Positions 1 through 6,191 of a stretch of DNA of 6,369 nt are shown piece after piece. A program made the translations under genes and the position numbers. Below the pieces are notes generated by a model, which had not been told where the DNA came from, did not search any database, and was given only the letters and a program-made list of their open reading frames with translations. The stretch's first letter is position 1. Each line of letters begins with the position of its first letter. Location of the stretch: NCBI GenBank assembly GCA_947175715.1, contig CAMWOD010000069.1, positions 1 through 6,369 on the forward strand. Reading direction: 5' to 3'. This DNA comes from an uncultured Porphyromonadaceae bacterium. Lineage in GTDB: Bacteria; Bacteroidota; Bacteroidia; Bacteroidales; Muribaculaceae.

Positions 1-661
1 ATGATGTGGTGGCTCCTAATTTTCGAGCCGCTTTGGTAAGCTCCTGTATGTTTTCGACGTTCGTTTTAAGTATAGCCGCCAGCTTGGAGTTCTGTGCTTC
101 AAAATCAACGATGATGTTGAAAAAGTTGGAAAAGGATTTGTTGATTGTTCCAAATACTGTCTGGCCAATATTAAAGAAAAAACCAATAAGCGATTCCTTG
201 AGTTTGCTAACTGAAAAAAATGACTCTTTTAGTCCAATGGTAGATCGTTTTGCCTGCTCTATAGCCCCTCTCGTCTGTAATATTTGTTGTCGGAGTCTTT
301 CGTACTCCTTTGGGTTGGCAGCTTTGGATGTGTTTTCAAATTCCCTCTGAAGCTCTCTGAGGCGCTTGCGGAGTTCTTTTAATGTCATAGAGCCAGTGTC
401 GAATCGCTTAAACAGCTCATCCATCTTGGCACGGTTTTCGGCCATGGCCCTGTTGTTGCCAGTAATTGAGTTGCGGAGGTTCTTCCACTCCTGTGATCCT
501 TTACGGCCTTGTTTTTCGAGCTCGGCCATAGCTCGACGGCCAGCGTTATTTTGAGCCGCCAGCTCCTTGTTGGCTTTGGAAAGTTTGTGGTATTCCTCTT
601 GAGCCTGTGAGGCGTTAATCTTTATGACCCAGTTGATGTAGTCGGGCTGTAGTTTTGCCAT
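1..661 (-). CDS. Phage tail tape measure protein, N-terminal part (runs off the left edge)
   Basis: Reading the minus strand from the ATG at 661-659 gives 220 uninterrupted residues to the window edge. It begins MAKLQPDYINWVIKIN. Residues about 15-145 are rich in Lys, Glu, Gln and Ala and look like long coiled coils (for example AMAELEKQGRKGSQEWKNL and LRKRLRELQREFEN). A more hydrophobic stretch follows at about 143-185. Residues about 187-220 (FEAQNSKLAAILKT, then ELTKAARKLGATTS) resemble the start of the conserved core of TP901-type tape measure proteins. Such proteins span the tail lumen, fix tail length and help DNA delivery; full proteins are usually many hundreds of residues, so most lies outside the window. 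The start is supported by an in-frame TAA five codons upstream with no start codon between. No Shine-Dalgarno sequence is visible. The family is clear; whether the gene is intact or in a functional prophage cannot be seen. Confidence 0.85.
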   Translation of the reverse strand, partial: MAKLQPDYINWVIKINASQAQEEYHKLSKANKELAAQNNAGRRAMAELEKQGRKGSQEWKNLRNSITGNNRAMAENRAKMDELFKRFDTGSMTLKELRKRLRELQREFENTSKAANPKEYERLRQQILQTRGAIEQAKRSTIGLKESFFSVSKLKESLIGFFFNIGQTVFGTINKSFSNFFNIIVDFEAQNSKLAAILKTNVENIQELTKAARKLGATTS

Positions 662-690
662 TGCGCTTATGGGTTAATGAATAAGCGCAA
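661..690. repeat. Perfect 10-bp inverted repeat at the tape measure start codon
   Basis: The arms are TTGCGCTTAT (661-670) and ATAAGCGCAA (681-690), exact reverse complements with a 10-bp spacer (671-680). The first base of the minus-strand start codon lies in the proximal arm. In the mRNA this would form a 10-bp hairpin that occludes the start region. As DNA it could be a site for a dimeric regulator. The symmetry is read directly; the role is inferred. Confidence 0.8.
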
Positions 691-695
691 AAATA
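688..695 (-). promoter_or_regulatory. Possible -7 promoter box before the tape measure gene
   Basis: The minus strand reads TATTTTTG, matching the Bacteroidota -7 consensus TAnnTTTG. It ends 26 bases before the ATG at 661. A weak -33 candidate, TTCG, lies 19 bases further upstream. The box overlaps the distal arm of the inverted repeat at 661-690, so a protein bound there would block it. Tail genes are usually transcribed from a distant late promoter, so the match may be chance. Confidence 0.35.
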
Positions 696-738
696 CCTTA
701 ACTACTTCCGTGAGCGAAGGACAATGTCGGAATTACCT

Positions 739-773
739 AAAGCCAAGACGACGTCTTTTAAAAGTCTGGCTTT
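739..773 (-). terminator. Hairpin over the end of the 83-residue gene, weak terminator or attenuator candidate
   Basis: The arms AAAGCCAAGAC (739-749) and GTCTGGCTTT (764-773) pair along ten bases with one bulged A. The stop codon of the upstream small gene (758-760) lies in the loop. No T-run follows on the minus strand, so a standard intrinsic terminator is not well supported. It could instead be an mRNA-processing or stability element between the two phage-side genes. Confidence 0.3.
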
Positions 774-1009
774 GTGTGCCGTTCAGTAAATGACTTTGGA
801 TGGGCTAAGTACCCCGTTTGCCCTATGGAAAAATATCTGTCAATTTTTCTATCCAATTGACGGTCGTACTTCTTGAGGTATTTGCGATTGTTCCATAGCC
901 ATTCCTCATGGACCTCGCGATCGATCCTGCGTCGGCGGGCTTCCTGAATCCCCCAAAGGCGGAGTATTACCTTGCACCAGTAAAAAATATTAAGGAACCG
1001 AGGCACCAT
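758..1009 (-). CDS. Small hypothetical protein, 83 residues, possibly phage-encoded
   Basis: The product begins MVPRFLNIFYWCKVILRLWG and ends HTKPDF. I do not recognise a family. The first 20 residues are hydrophobic and aromatic with two or three basic residues. Residues about 22-62 are strongly charged and probably helical, with an Arg-rich start (ARRRRIDRE) and several aromatics. No signal peptide cleavage site or metal motif is seen. It lies upstream of the tape measure gene on the same strand with a 96-bp gap, which suggests it belongs to the same phage module, where short tail-assembly genes are usual. It also follows the TPR gene on the same strand, so a chromosomal origin is possible. 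GGAAG directly abuts the ATG and would sit better for the GTG one codon later, so the start is uncertain. An in-frame TGA lies a few codons upstream of this start. Confidence 0.55.
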   Translation of the reverse strand: MVPRFLNIFYWCKVILRLWGIQEARRRRIDREVHEEWLWNNRKYLKKYDRQLDRKIDRYFSIGQTGYLAHPKSFTERHTKPDF

Positions 1010-1014
1010 CTTCC

Positions 1015-1060
1015 AATTACTAATTACTCAACTTAAATTTCTAATTACTAATTACTAATT
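1015..1060. repeat. In-register 7-bp tandem repeat array (AATTACT)
   Basis: Units read AATTACT (1015-1021), AATTACT (1022-1028), CAACTTA (1029-1035, degenerate), AATTTCT (1036-1042, one mismatch), AATTACT (1043-1049), AATTACT (1050-1056), then AATT (1057-1060). All are in one 7-bp register. The stop codon of the TPR gene (TAG, 1055-1057) lies inside the array and is followed in frame by TAA. Because 7 is not a multiple of 3, stop codons appear in all three frames on both strands. It separates the phage-like side from the chromosomal side. Confidence 0.75.
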
Positions 1061-1927
1061 GTTGTTGAGGATGTCGTTGACCATGTCGGGGTCGGCTCCG
1101 AGTTGCACGGCCTTGCGCGCATCGGCTTTGGCCTCATCGACCATATAGCGCTTCTTGTTGAGCACGGCGCGTGCCACGTAGAAGTCGGGATCCATGGGGT
1201 ATAGGTGCATCGCCTCGCCGAGTGTTTCACCGGCAAGATTGTATTCTCCCATTGTGATGTAGTTCTCTATGAGGCCACCGTAGTACTCGCTTGCTGGTTC
1301 ACGCTGGATCAGCCTTTTGTAGTAGTCGACTGCATCGGCGTTGCGCCCGGTGGCGGTGCAGACTGTGGCTTGGGCTATGAGTGTGTAATCGTTGTCGGGG
1401 TCAAGGTGCTTGAGTTTGGCGAAGTCTTTGTCGCACTGCACGATGTCGCCTTGCGAGAATGCTATCATCCCGCGGTAGAAGTAGGGCTCAATGAGTGTTG
1501 AATCAAGCTGTATTACCCTGTCATAATCCTTTACAGCTTTTTCTTTCTCGCCAAGCGAAATGTAAAGACGGGCGCGGTTGGTGAGCACTGTAACTGAAGC
1601 CGGCGCAAGGACGTTGGCAGCCGACAGGGCGTCGAGAGCGCCTTGATAGTTGCCCGTCTGCTGGCGCACGATGCCGAGATTTGACATCAACAGCACGTTG
1701 GAGGGGTCGCCTGGCTTAAGGTCCATTGCCTCCTGTAGCAGCGATTCTGCCATTTGCCAGTCGCGGGCCTTGATGGCTGAGTCGGCACGGGCAGCCGTGT
1801 CCATATATCGCTTGTTGAGCGGGTCGAGAGTAGAGTCGGCCAATGAGGTTTGTGCCGATACATTGTTGAGGCTTAAAGCCATAGCTGCGACTGCAGCCAG
1901 TGCGGAGATTGTTTTAAAGATGTTCAT
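1055..1927 (-). CDS. Secreted TPR-repeat protein
   Basis: This 290-residue protein starts with a signal peptide: basic MNIFK, a hydrophobic Ala-rich core, and a likely signal peptidase I site after VSA (residue 25), followed by Gln. There is no lipobox, so it should be a soluble periplasmic protein. From about residue 42 to 280 it consists of roughly seven TPR-like helical hairpins. Clear examples are about 78-111 (LGIVRQQTGNYQGALDALSAA) and 112-145 (ARLYISLGEKEKAVKDYDRVI), with the usual G/A-Y and A-P positions. TPR arrays are protein-binding scaffolds; no catalytic domain is present and the partner is unknown. It diverges from the TonB-dependent receptor with 44 bp between start codons, so the two may be co-regulated. 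The next Met (residue 16) would destroy the signal peptide, which supports the start. It ends in Asn-Asn-Asn, inside the heptad array. Confidence 0.85.
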   Translation of the reverse strand: MNIFKTISALAAVAAMALSLNNVSAQTSLADSTLDPLNKRYMDTAARADSAIKARDWQMAESLLQEAMDLKPGDPSNVLLMSNLGIVRQQTGNYQGALDALSAANVLAPASVTVLTNRARLYISLGEKEKAVKDYDRVIQLDSTLIEPYFYRGMIAFSQGDIVQCDKDFAKLKHLDPDNDYTLIAQATVCTATGRNADAVDYYKRLIQREPASEYYGGLIENYITMGEYNLAGETLGEAMHLYPMDPDFYVARAVLNKKRYMVDEAKADARKAVQLGADPDMVNDILNNN

Positions 1928-1931
1928 ACCG

Positions 1932-1939
1932 CGAATATA
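1932..1939 (-). promoter_or_regulatory. Probable -7 promoter box of the TPR gene
   Basis: The minus strand reads TATATTCG, one mismatch from TAnnTTTG. It ends 4 bases before the ATG at 1927, so transcription would begin at or within a few bases of the start codon. No good -33 TTTG is seen at the usual 19-21 bp distance. Confidence 0.45.
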
Positions 1940-1952
1940 GCAATAAAATGAT

Positions 1953-1960
1953 TACTTTTG
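1953..1960 (+). promoter_or_regulatory. -7 promoter box of the TonB-dependent receptor gene
   Basis: TACTTTTG matches the Bacteroidota -7 consensus TAnnTTTG exactly and is followed by CGG. No clear -33 TTTG is present at the usual distance. Initiation about 4 bases downstream would leave a leader of about 8 nt before the ATG at 1972. This rules out the upstream in-frame ATG at 1948 as the start for a transcript from this promoter. Confidence 0.6.
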
Positions 1961-1971
1961 CGGTTCGAAGT

Positions 1972-3999
1972 ATGATAACGACGTTGAAAATAGCATTAAT
2001 CGCTGCTGTGATGCTGACTGTATCGCTTAAGGGAAATGCAGCCGATGGCGCCGTGGAGCGATTAGACACCATGGATTTGCGGCTAAGCGAGGTGGTGGTG
2101 ACCGACCGCACCCGCTATCAGGTGGTGGAGCCTCAACGTCTATCGCCTGAGACGCTTCAACGTCTCAACTCCAGCTCGGTAGCCGATGCCGTGCGCCATT
2201 TGGGAGGAGTGCAGATCAAGGATTACGGTGGAGTGGGGGGAATAAAATGTGTGAATATACGAGGCATGGGCTCGCAACATGTTGGTGTGGTGTACGATGG
2301 ATTGACTATCGACAATGCGCAGAATGGGCAGGTTGACCTGGGGCGCCTTTCGCTCGACAATGTCGATCGCATAGAGCTGTACAACGGCAACCGCAGCTCT
2401 ATATTTCAGACAGCCAGGGATTTCTCCTCGGGTGGCACAATTTACATCACCACCCGCCGCCCCAAATTTTCTCCCGACAAAGACTACAATCTGAGGCTGC
2501 GATTGCGCGGCGGGAGCTTTGGCCTCGTCAGTCCCGACATAGTAGCCGATTACCGACTGTCGACCCGGCTCACCCTCTCGGCATCGGCGGGATATACCTA
2601 CGCCAACGGAAAATATAAATTTCGTATAAGCCGCCACGCTCCCGACGGCTCGCTGCTTTATGATACCACGGCCACGCGCACCGGAGGGCATGTATCAGCA
2701 GTCAGGGCCGACATCAATCTGTATGGCTCGACCGACCGTGGCACTTATTCGGCAAAACTGTATTATTATGACAGCTCAAGGGGGATACCTGGGGCGATAG
2801 TCAACAACGTGTTTGGTACACGAGAGCGGCAGTGGGATAAGTCGGCTATGGCCCAATCGTCGGGGCAGTGGACTCTCAACAGTCGCTACATGATACGCTA
2901 TTCGGCCAAATGGGCATGGGACTATACTCATTTCGTGCGTGATGATCCACGCATGACCCCTATCGACAATAGTTATTACCAGCGACAGTGCTATGGATCG
3001 GTGACTCATCTCTATCGCATCACACGCCGATGGGATGTATCGCTTGCCACCGACCTCGGTTGGAACACAATGTCGAGCGACATGCCGAGATTTGCGCGTC
3101 CACGGCGCATCACATCGCTCGATGCCCTGTCGACGGCGCTTACCGTAGGGGCGGTGGATATGCAGGCCAGCCTGCTACTCAACTATATACACGACAATTA
3201 CATGGGGTATACCACGCTCGCTCGCGCCAACCACGATATCACACGGCTTACGCCATCGGTGTTCGTAGCATGGCGGCCAATTAGTGCTATTGACTGGCGG
3301 GTATCGGCTTTCGGTAAGCGTTCGTTCAGGATGCCCACTTTCAATGAGCTTTATTTCACCGATGTCGGCAACCGAGCGTTGCGCCCCGAGATGGCAACAC
3401 AGCTGAATGTGGGAAGCGACATATCGGCAAGATTGGAGTGTCCGGCTGTTCACGACGCGAGCTGCAGCATCAGTGGCTACTACAATCGTATCGACGACAA
3501 GATAGTAGCTTACCCCGCAGGACAGCAGTTTCGATGGACTATGATGAATCTTGGCAAGGTCGATGTTTGGGGTGCTGAGCTCACGGCGCAGGCTTCGGGT
3601 GCGGCTGGCAGTGTCGACTACACCATGCGAGCCACGTATACATACGAGTATGCGGTGGATATGACCAATCCCGCAACTTCGTATTATCGTAATCAGATAC
3701 CCTACATACCGAGGCATTCATTCTCAGTGGCCCTGATGCCGTCGTGGCGCAAGTGGGAGCTTAATCTCGCCGGAGTGTACACGGGTGTCCGGTGGAGCAG
3801 TCGTGAAAATTCCGATGACAACTACCTCGCTCCGTGGTTGGTGGTTGACGCTTCGCTGAGCAGAGTCATCAACATAGGCAACATGGAGTGGAAGGCATGT
3901 TTGCAAGTAAATAACCTTACTGACCGGCATTACCAAGTGATTCGCAACTATCCGATGCCAGGCCGCTCATATATAGCGTCACTCACACTTAAGATATAG
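1972..3999 (+). CDS. TonB-dependent outer-membrane receptor, BtuB-like
   Basis: From the ATG at 1972 the protein has 675 residues. A signal peptide (MITTLKIALIAAVMLTVSLK, cleavage near residues 23-24) is followed by a TonB box-like segment at about 38-44 (LSEVVVT). The plug domain (about 45-150) shows IKDYGGVGGIKCVNIRGMG, VYDGLTIDNAQNGQVDLGR and RIELYNG, typical of Bacteroidales BtuB/cobalamin-type plugs. The rest is a 22-strand type barrel with many alternating aromatic strands, including a conserved GKRSFRMPTFNELYFTDVGN segment and a C-terminal VNNLTDRHYQVIRNYPMPGR. It would import a scarce ligand such as a cobalamin, metal chelate or similar molecule using TonB energy. No SusD partner or N-terminal carboxypeptidase-like domain is present, which argues against a glycan system. 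An earlier in-frame ATG at 1948 would place eight residues before the signal peptide and lies upstream of the promoter box. The last residue is Ile, not the usual aromatic. The substrate is not determined by sequence. Confidence 0.9.
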   Translation: MITTLKIALIAAVMLTVSLKGNAADGAVERLDTMDLRLSEVVVTDRTRYQVVEPQRLSPETLQRLNSSSVADAVRHLGGVQIKDYGGVGGIKCVNIRGMGSQHVGVVYDGLTIDNAQNGQVDLGRLSLDNVDRIELYNGNRSSIFQTARDFSSGGTIYITTRRPKFSPDKDYNLRLRLRGGSFGLVSPDIVADYRLSTRLTLSASAGYTYANGKYKFRISRHAPDGSLLYDTTATRTGGHVSAVRADINLYGSTDRGTYSAKLYYYDSSRGIPGAIVNNVFGTRERQWDKSAMAQSSGQWTLNSRYMIRYSAKWAWDYTHFVRDDPRMTPIDNSYYQRQCYGSVTHLYRITRRWDVSLATDLGWNTMSSDMPRFARPRRITSLDALSTALTVGAVDMQASLLLNYIHDNYMGYTTLARANHDITRLTPSVFVAWRPISAIDWRVSAFGKRSFRMPTFNELYFTDVGNRALRPEMATQLNVGSDISARLECPAVHDASCSISGYYNRIDDKIVAYPAGQQFRWTMMNLGKVDVWGAELTAQASGAAGSVDYTMRATYTYEYAVDMTNPATSYYRNQIPYIPRHSFSVALMPSWRKWELNLAGVYTGVRWSSRENSDDNYLAPWLVVDASLSRVINIGNMEWKACLQVNNLTDRHYQVIRNYPMPGRSYIASLTLKI

Positions 4000-4031
4000 A
4001 TGGGAAATTGCAGCGGGGTGTAAAAAATGCG

Positions 4032-4061
4032 TTGCTGATTGCAAAAAATTGTGTACATTTG
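4032..4061 (+). promoter_or_regulatory. Promoter of the mce-mmdA operon
   Basis: A -7 box TACATTTG (4054-4061) fits TAnnTTTG exactly. A -33 candidate TTGC (4032-4035) lies 18 bases upstream, close to the usual spacing. Transcription would start near 4065, giving a leader of about 100 nt before the epimerase ATG. It is the best two-part promoter in the window. Confidence 0.65.
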
Positions 4062-4071
4062 TAGCCAATTG

Positions 4072-4125
4072 TAGGCCTGTGAAAGCCTATGTTGTGCGGT
4101 TGTGTTTTAAATGCAGTCGCAACGC
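4072..4125 (+). promoter_or_regulatory. Two small hairpins in the mce leader
   Basis: The first pairs TAGGC (4072-4076) with GCCTA (4085-4089) over an 8-base loop. The second pairs GTTGTG (4099-4104) with CGCAAC (4118-4123), including one G-U pair, and extends by GC (4096-4097 with 4124-4125) past a bulged G; its loop is 13 bases. The leader then becomes AT-rich up to the ATG at 4167. No known riboswitch core is recognised. The pairing is read from sequence; a regulatory role is only a possibility. Confidence 0.35.
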
Positions 4126-4166
4126 AGTGTGAATCAAATAATTGTATATACAGTAAATAAACTATC

Positions 4167-4592
4167 ATGAAAATTTCTCACATTGAGCACGTGGGCATCG
4201 CAGTGCCCAGCCTCGAAGAGGCAATCCCCTTCTACGAGAACATCCTTGGCCTTAAATGCTTCGCAATCGAAGAAGTAGCCGACCAAAAAGTAAAAACCGC
4301 CTTCTTTCAGGTAGGTCAAACCAAAATCGAGCTTCTCGAAGGCACATCGCCCGATAGCGCAATCAGCAAATTTATCGAGAAAAACGGTGGCCGTGGTGGC
4401 ATCCAGCACATTGCATTCGCAATGGCCGATGGCGTAGCCAACGCACTTGCCGAGGCCGAGAGCAAAGACTGCAAGCTCATCGACAAGGCACCACGTAAGG
4501 GCGCTGAGGGCTTGAATATCGCCTTCCTCCATCCCAAATCGACCTGCGGCGCTCTCATTGAGCTGTGCGAGGACCCCAAGAAATGTAACTAA
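4167..4592 (+). CDS. mce: Methylmalonyl-CoA epimerase
   Basis: This 141-residue cytoplasmic enzyme interconverts (R)- and (S)-methylmalonyl-CoA, linking the B12-dependent mutase to decarboxylation. It is a compact VOC-superfamily protein with two beta-alpha-beta-beta-beta modules (about 1-60 and 75-135), the usual length for the family. Likely metal ligands are His8 (IEHVGIAV), Glu55 (KIELLEG), His81 (GIQHIAF) and Glu132 (ALIELCE). The second position is Gln in the Propionibacterium enzyme and Glu here. Other family hallmarks are AIPFYENILGLK and the late HPKSTCGALIEL. It is the first gene after the promoter near 4060, and mmdA follows 27 bp downstream on the same strand, so they are probably co-transcribed. 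No Shine-Dalgarno sequence is seen, as is common in this phylum. Glyoxalase or another VOC enzyme is the only real alternative, made unlikely by the mmdA neighbour. Confidence 0.95.
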   Translation: MKISHIEHVGIAVPSLEEAIPFYENILGLKCFAIEEVADQKVKTAFFQVGQTKIELLEGTSPDSAISKFIEKNGGRGGIQHIAFAMADGVANALAEAESKDCKLIDKAPRKGAEGLNIAFLHPKSTCGALIELCEDPKKCN

Positions 4593-4619
4593 TCACAAAA
4601 ACCTATCAATAACTCACTG

Positions 4620-6173
4620 ATGAGTACACAGCTTGAAAAAGTGCAGGAGCTGATTGCCCTGCGTAACGAAGCCCGAATGGGCGGTGGTGAAAAAGCCATC
4701 CAAAAGCAGCACGAAAAGGGTAAATACACCGCCCGTGAGCGTATAGCCCAGCTGCTCGACGAGGGTTCGTTTGAAGAACTCGATATGTTCGTGCGTCACC
4801 GTTGTACCAACTTCGGTCAGGATAAGAAATCTTATCTGGGTGACGGCGTTGTCACCGGATATGGCACAATCGATGGCCGCCTTGTATATGTATTTGCACA
4901 GGATTTCACAGTGTTCGGTGGTTCGCTCTCCGAGACTATGGCCTTGAAGATATGCAAAGTGATGGATATGGCCATGAAGATGGGTGCACCCGTGATCGGT
5001 CTTAACGACTCGGGTGGCGCGCGTATCCAGGAAGGTATCAACGCACTTGCAGGTTACTCCGAAATCTTCCAGCGCAACATCATGGCGTCGGGCGTGATCC
5101 CACAGATTTCGGCAATCCTCGGCCCATGTGCCGGTGGCGCTGTATATTCACCCGCGCTTACCGACTTCACTATCATGACCAAGGGTATCTCATACATGTT
5201 CCTCACTGGTCCGAAGGTAGTAAAGACTGTTACCGGCGAGGATGTTACCCAGGATCAGCTCGGTGGCGCTGAGGTGCACGCTCAGAAGAGTGGTGTGGCT
5301 CACTTCGCTTGCGAGGACGGTGAGGAGACTCTCATGACCATCCGCAAGCTCTTCAGCTATATACCTCAGAACAATCTTGAGGAGCCTCCGGTGATGGAGT
5401 GTACCGACCCCATCGATCGTCTGGAAGATTCACTCAACGAAATCATACCCGACTCGGCCAACCGTCCCTACGACATGTACGAGGTGATCGGCGCTATTAT
5501 CGACAATGGCGAGTTCCTCGAAGTGCAGCGTGAGTACGCCAAAAACATCATCGTAGGTTTTGCCCGCTTCAATGGTCAGGCCGTGGGTATCGTGGCCAAC
5601 CAGCCCAAATATCTGGCCGGTGTGCTCGACAGCAACGCATCGCGCAAGGCCGCTCGCTTCGTTCGTTTCTGCGACGCATTCAACATACCCTTGGTAACAC
5701 TCGTCGATGTGCCCGGATTCCTTCCAGGTACAGGTCAGGAATACAACGGTGTCATACTCCACGGTGCCAAGCTGCTCTACGCATTCGGCGAGGCTACTGT
5801 GCCCAAGGTAACTGTGACACTACGCAAGAGCTACGGTGGTTCGCACATCGTGATGAGCTGCAAGCAGCTGCGTGGCGACATGAACTATGCATGGCCTACA
5901 GCCGAGATCGCCGTAATGGGTGGCGCAGGTGCCGTAGAAGTGCTCTATGCCAAGGAAGCTAAGGCTGCCGAGGATCCCAAGGCTGTGCTGGCCGAGAAGG
6001 AGGCAGAATACAACAAACTCTTCTGCAACCCCTATAACGCTGCCAAATATGGCTATATCGACGACGTTATCGAGCCCCGCAACACACGTTTCCGTATCAT
6101 CCGCGCCCTTCAGCAGCTTGCCACTAAGAAGGTGGTCAACCCCGCTAAGAAGCACGGTAACATACCCCTGTAA
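4620..6173 (+). CDS. mmdA: Methylmalonyl-CoA decarboxylase alpha subunit (carboxyltransferase)
   Basis: The 517-residue protein has the full length and two crotonase-like halves of the biotin-dependent acyl-CoA carboxyltransferase family. The N-terminal half contains GGGEKAIQKQHEKGKYTARERI (about 21-42), FAQDFTVFGGSLSE (92-105) and the oxyanion-hole loop GPCAGGAVYSPA (168-179). The C-terminal half contains VDVPGFLPGTGQE (362-374), RKSYGGSHIVMSCK (402-415) and GDMNYAWPTAEIAVMGG (419-435). Asp420 appears to match the residue tied to acyl-CoA choice in actinobacterial propionyl-CoA carboxylases; that alignment is by eye. It would transfer the carboxyl group of (S)-methylmalonyl-CoA to a biotin carrier, giving propionyl-CoA. 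Propionyl-CoA carboxylase beta subunits share the fold, so the direction is inferred from context: the epimerase upstream and a probable membrane gamma subunit 18 bp downstream. The start MSTQLEKVQEL fits the family. Confidence 0.93.
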   Translation: MSTQLEKVQELIALRNEARMGGGEKAIQKQHEKGKYTARERIAQLLDEGSFEELDMFVRHRCTNFGQDKKSYLGDGVVTGYGTIDGRLVYVFAQDFTVFGGSLSETMALKICKVMDMAMKMGAPVIGLNDSGGARIQEGINALAGYSEIFQRNIMASGVIPQISAILGPCAGGAVYSPALTDFTIMTKGISYMFLTGPKVVKTVTGEDVTQDQLGGAEVHAQKSGVAHFACEDGEETLMTIRKLFSYIPQNNLEEPPVMECTDPIDRLEDSLNEIIPDSANRPYDMYEVIGAIIDNGEFLEVQREYAKNIIVGFARFNGQAVGIVANQPKYLAGVLDSNASRKAARFVRFCDAFNIPLVTLVDVPGFLPGTGQEYNGVILHGAKLLYAFGEATVPKVTVTLRKSYGGSHIVMSCKQLRGDMNYAWPTAEIAVMGGAGAVEVLYAKEAKAAEDPKAVLAEKEAEYNKLFCNPYNAAKYGYIDDVIEPRNTRFRIIRALQQLATKKVVNPAKKHGNIPL

Positions 6174-6191
6174 TCTTCAATCGCAACTACA

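Noticed and set aside
6..554. Two plus-strand open frames (6-350 and 366-554)
   Set aside because: They lie opposite the tape measure coding sequence, whose minus-strand frame is continuous and has recognisable family features. The plus-strand products are Ser/Cys-rich and resemble nothing.
1015..1060. CRISPR-like repeat array
   Set aside because: Units are 7 bp and directly adjacent without spacers, so this is a simple tandem repeat.
1205..1940. Plus-strand frames opposite the TPR gene
   Set aside because: The minus-strand frame has a signal peptide and repeated TPR pattern over its full length; the opposite frames are Cys/Val- or Ser-rich noise.
1928..1971. Cobalamin riboswitch before the BtuB-like receptor
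   Set aside because: Only 44 bp separate the divergent start codons, far too short for a cobalamin riboswitch, and no B12-box-like sequence is seen there.
2140..3717. Long minus-strand frames (2140-2691, 2776-3009, 3175-3717)
   Set aside because: All lie within the well-supported receptor gene and give low-complexity products without motifs; they are antisense shadows.
4000..4053. Intrinsic terminator after the receptor gene
   Set aside because: Only a 4-bp pairing (CAGC 4011-4014 with GCTG 4034-4037) was found, with no adjacent stable GC stem. The A-rich runs are on the coding strand, with no T-run.
4134..4579. Minus-strand frames of 132 and 87 residues over the epimerase gene
   Set aside because: They are antisense to mce, which has all expected metal-binding positions. 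No promoter or family similarity supports them.
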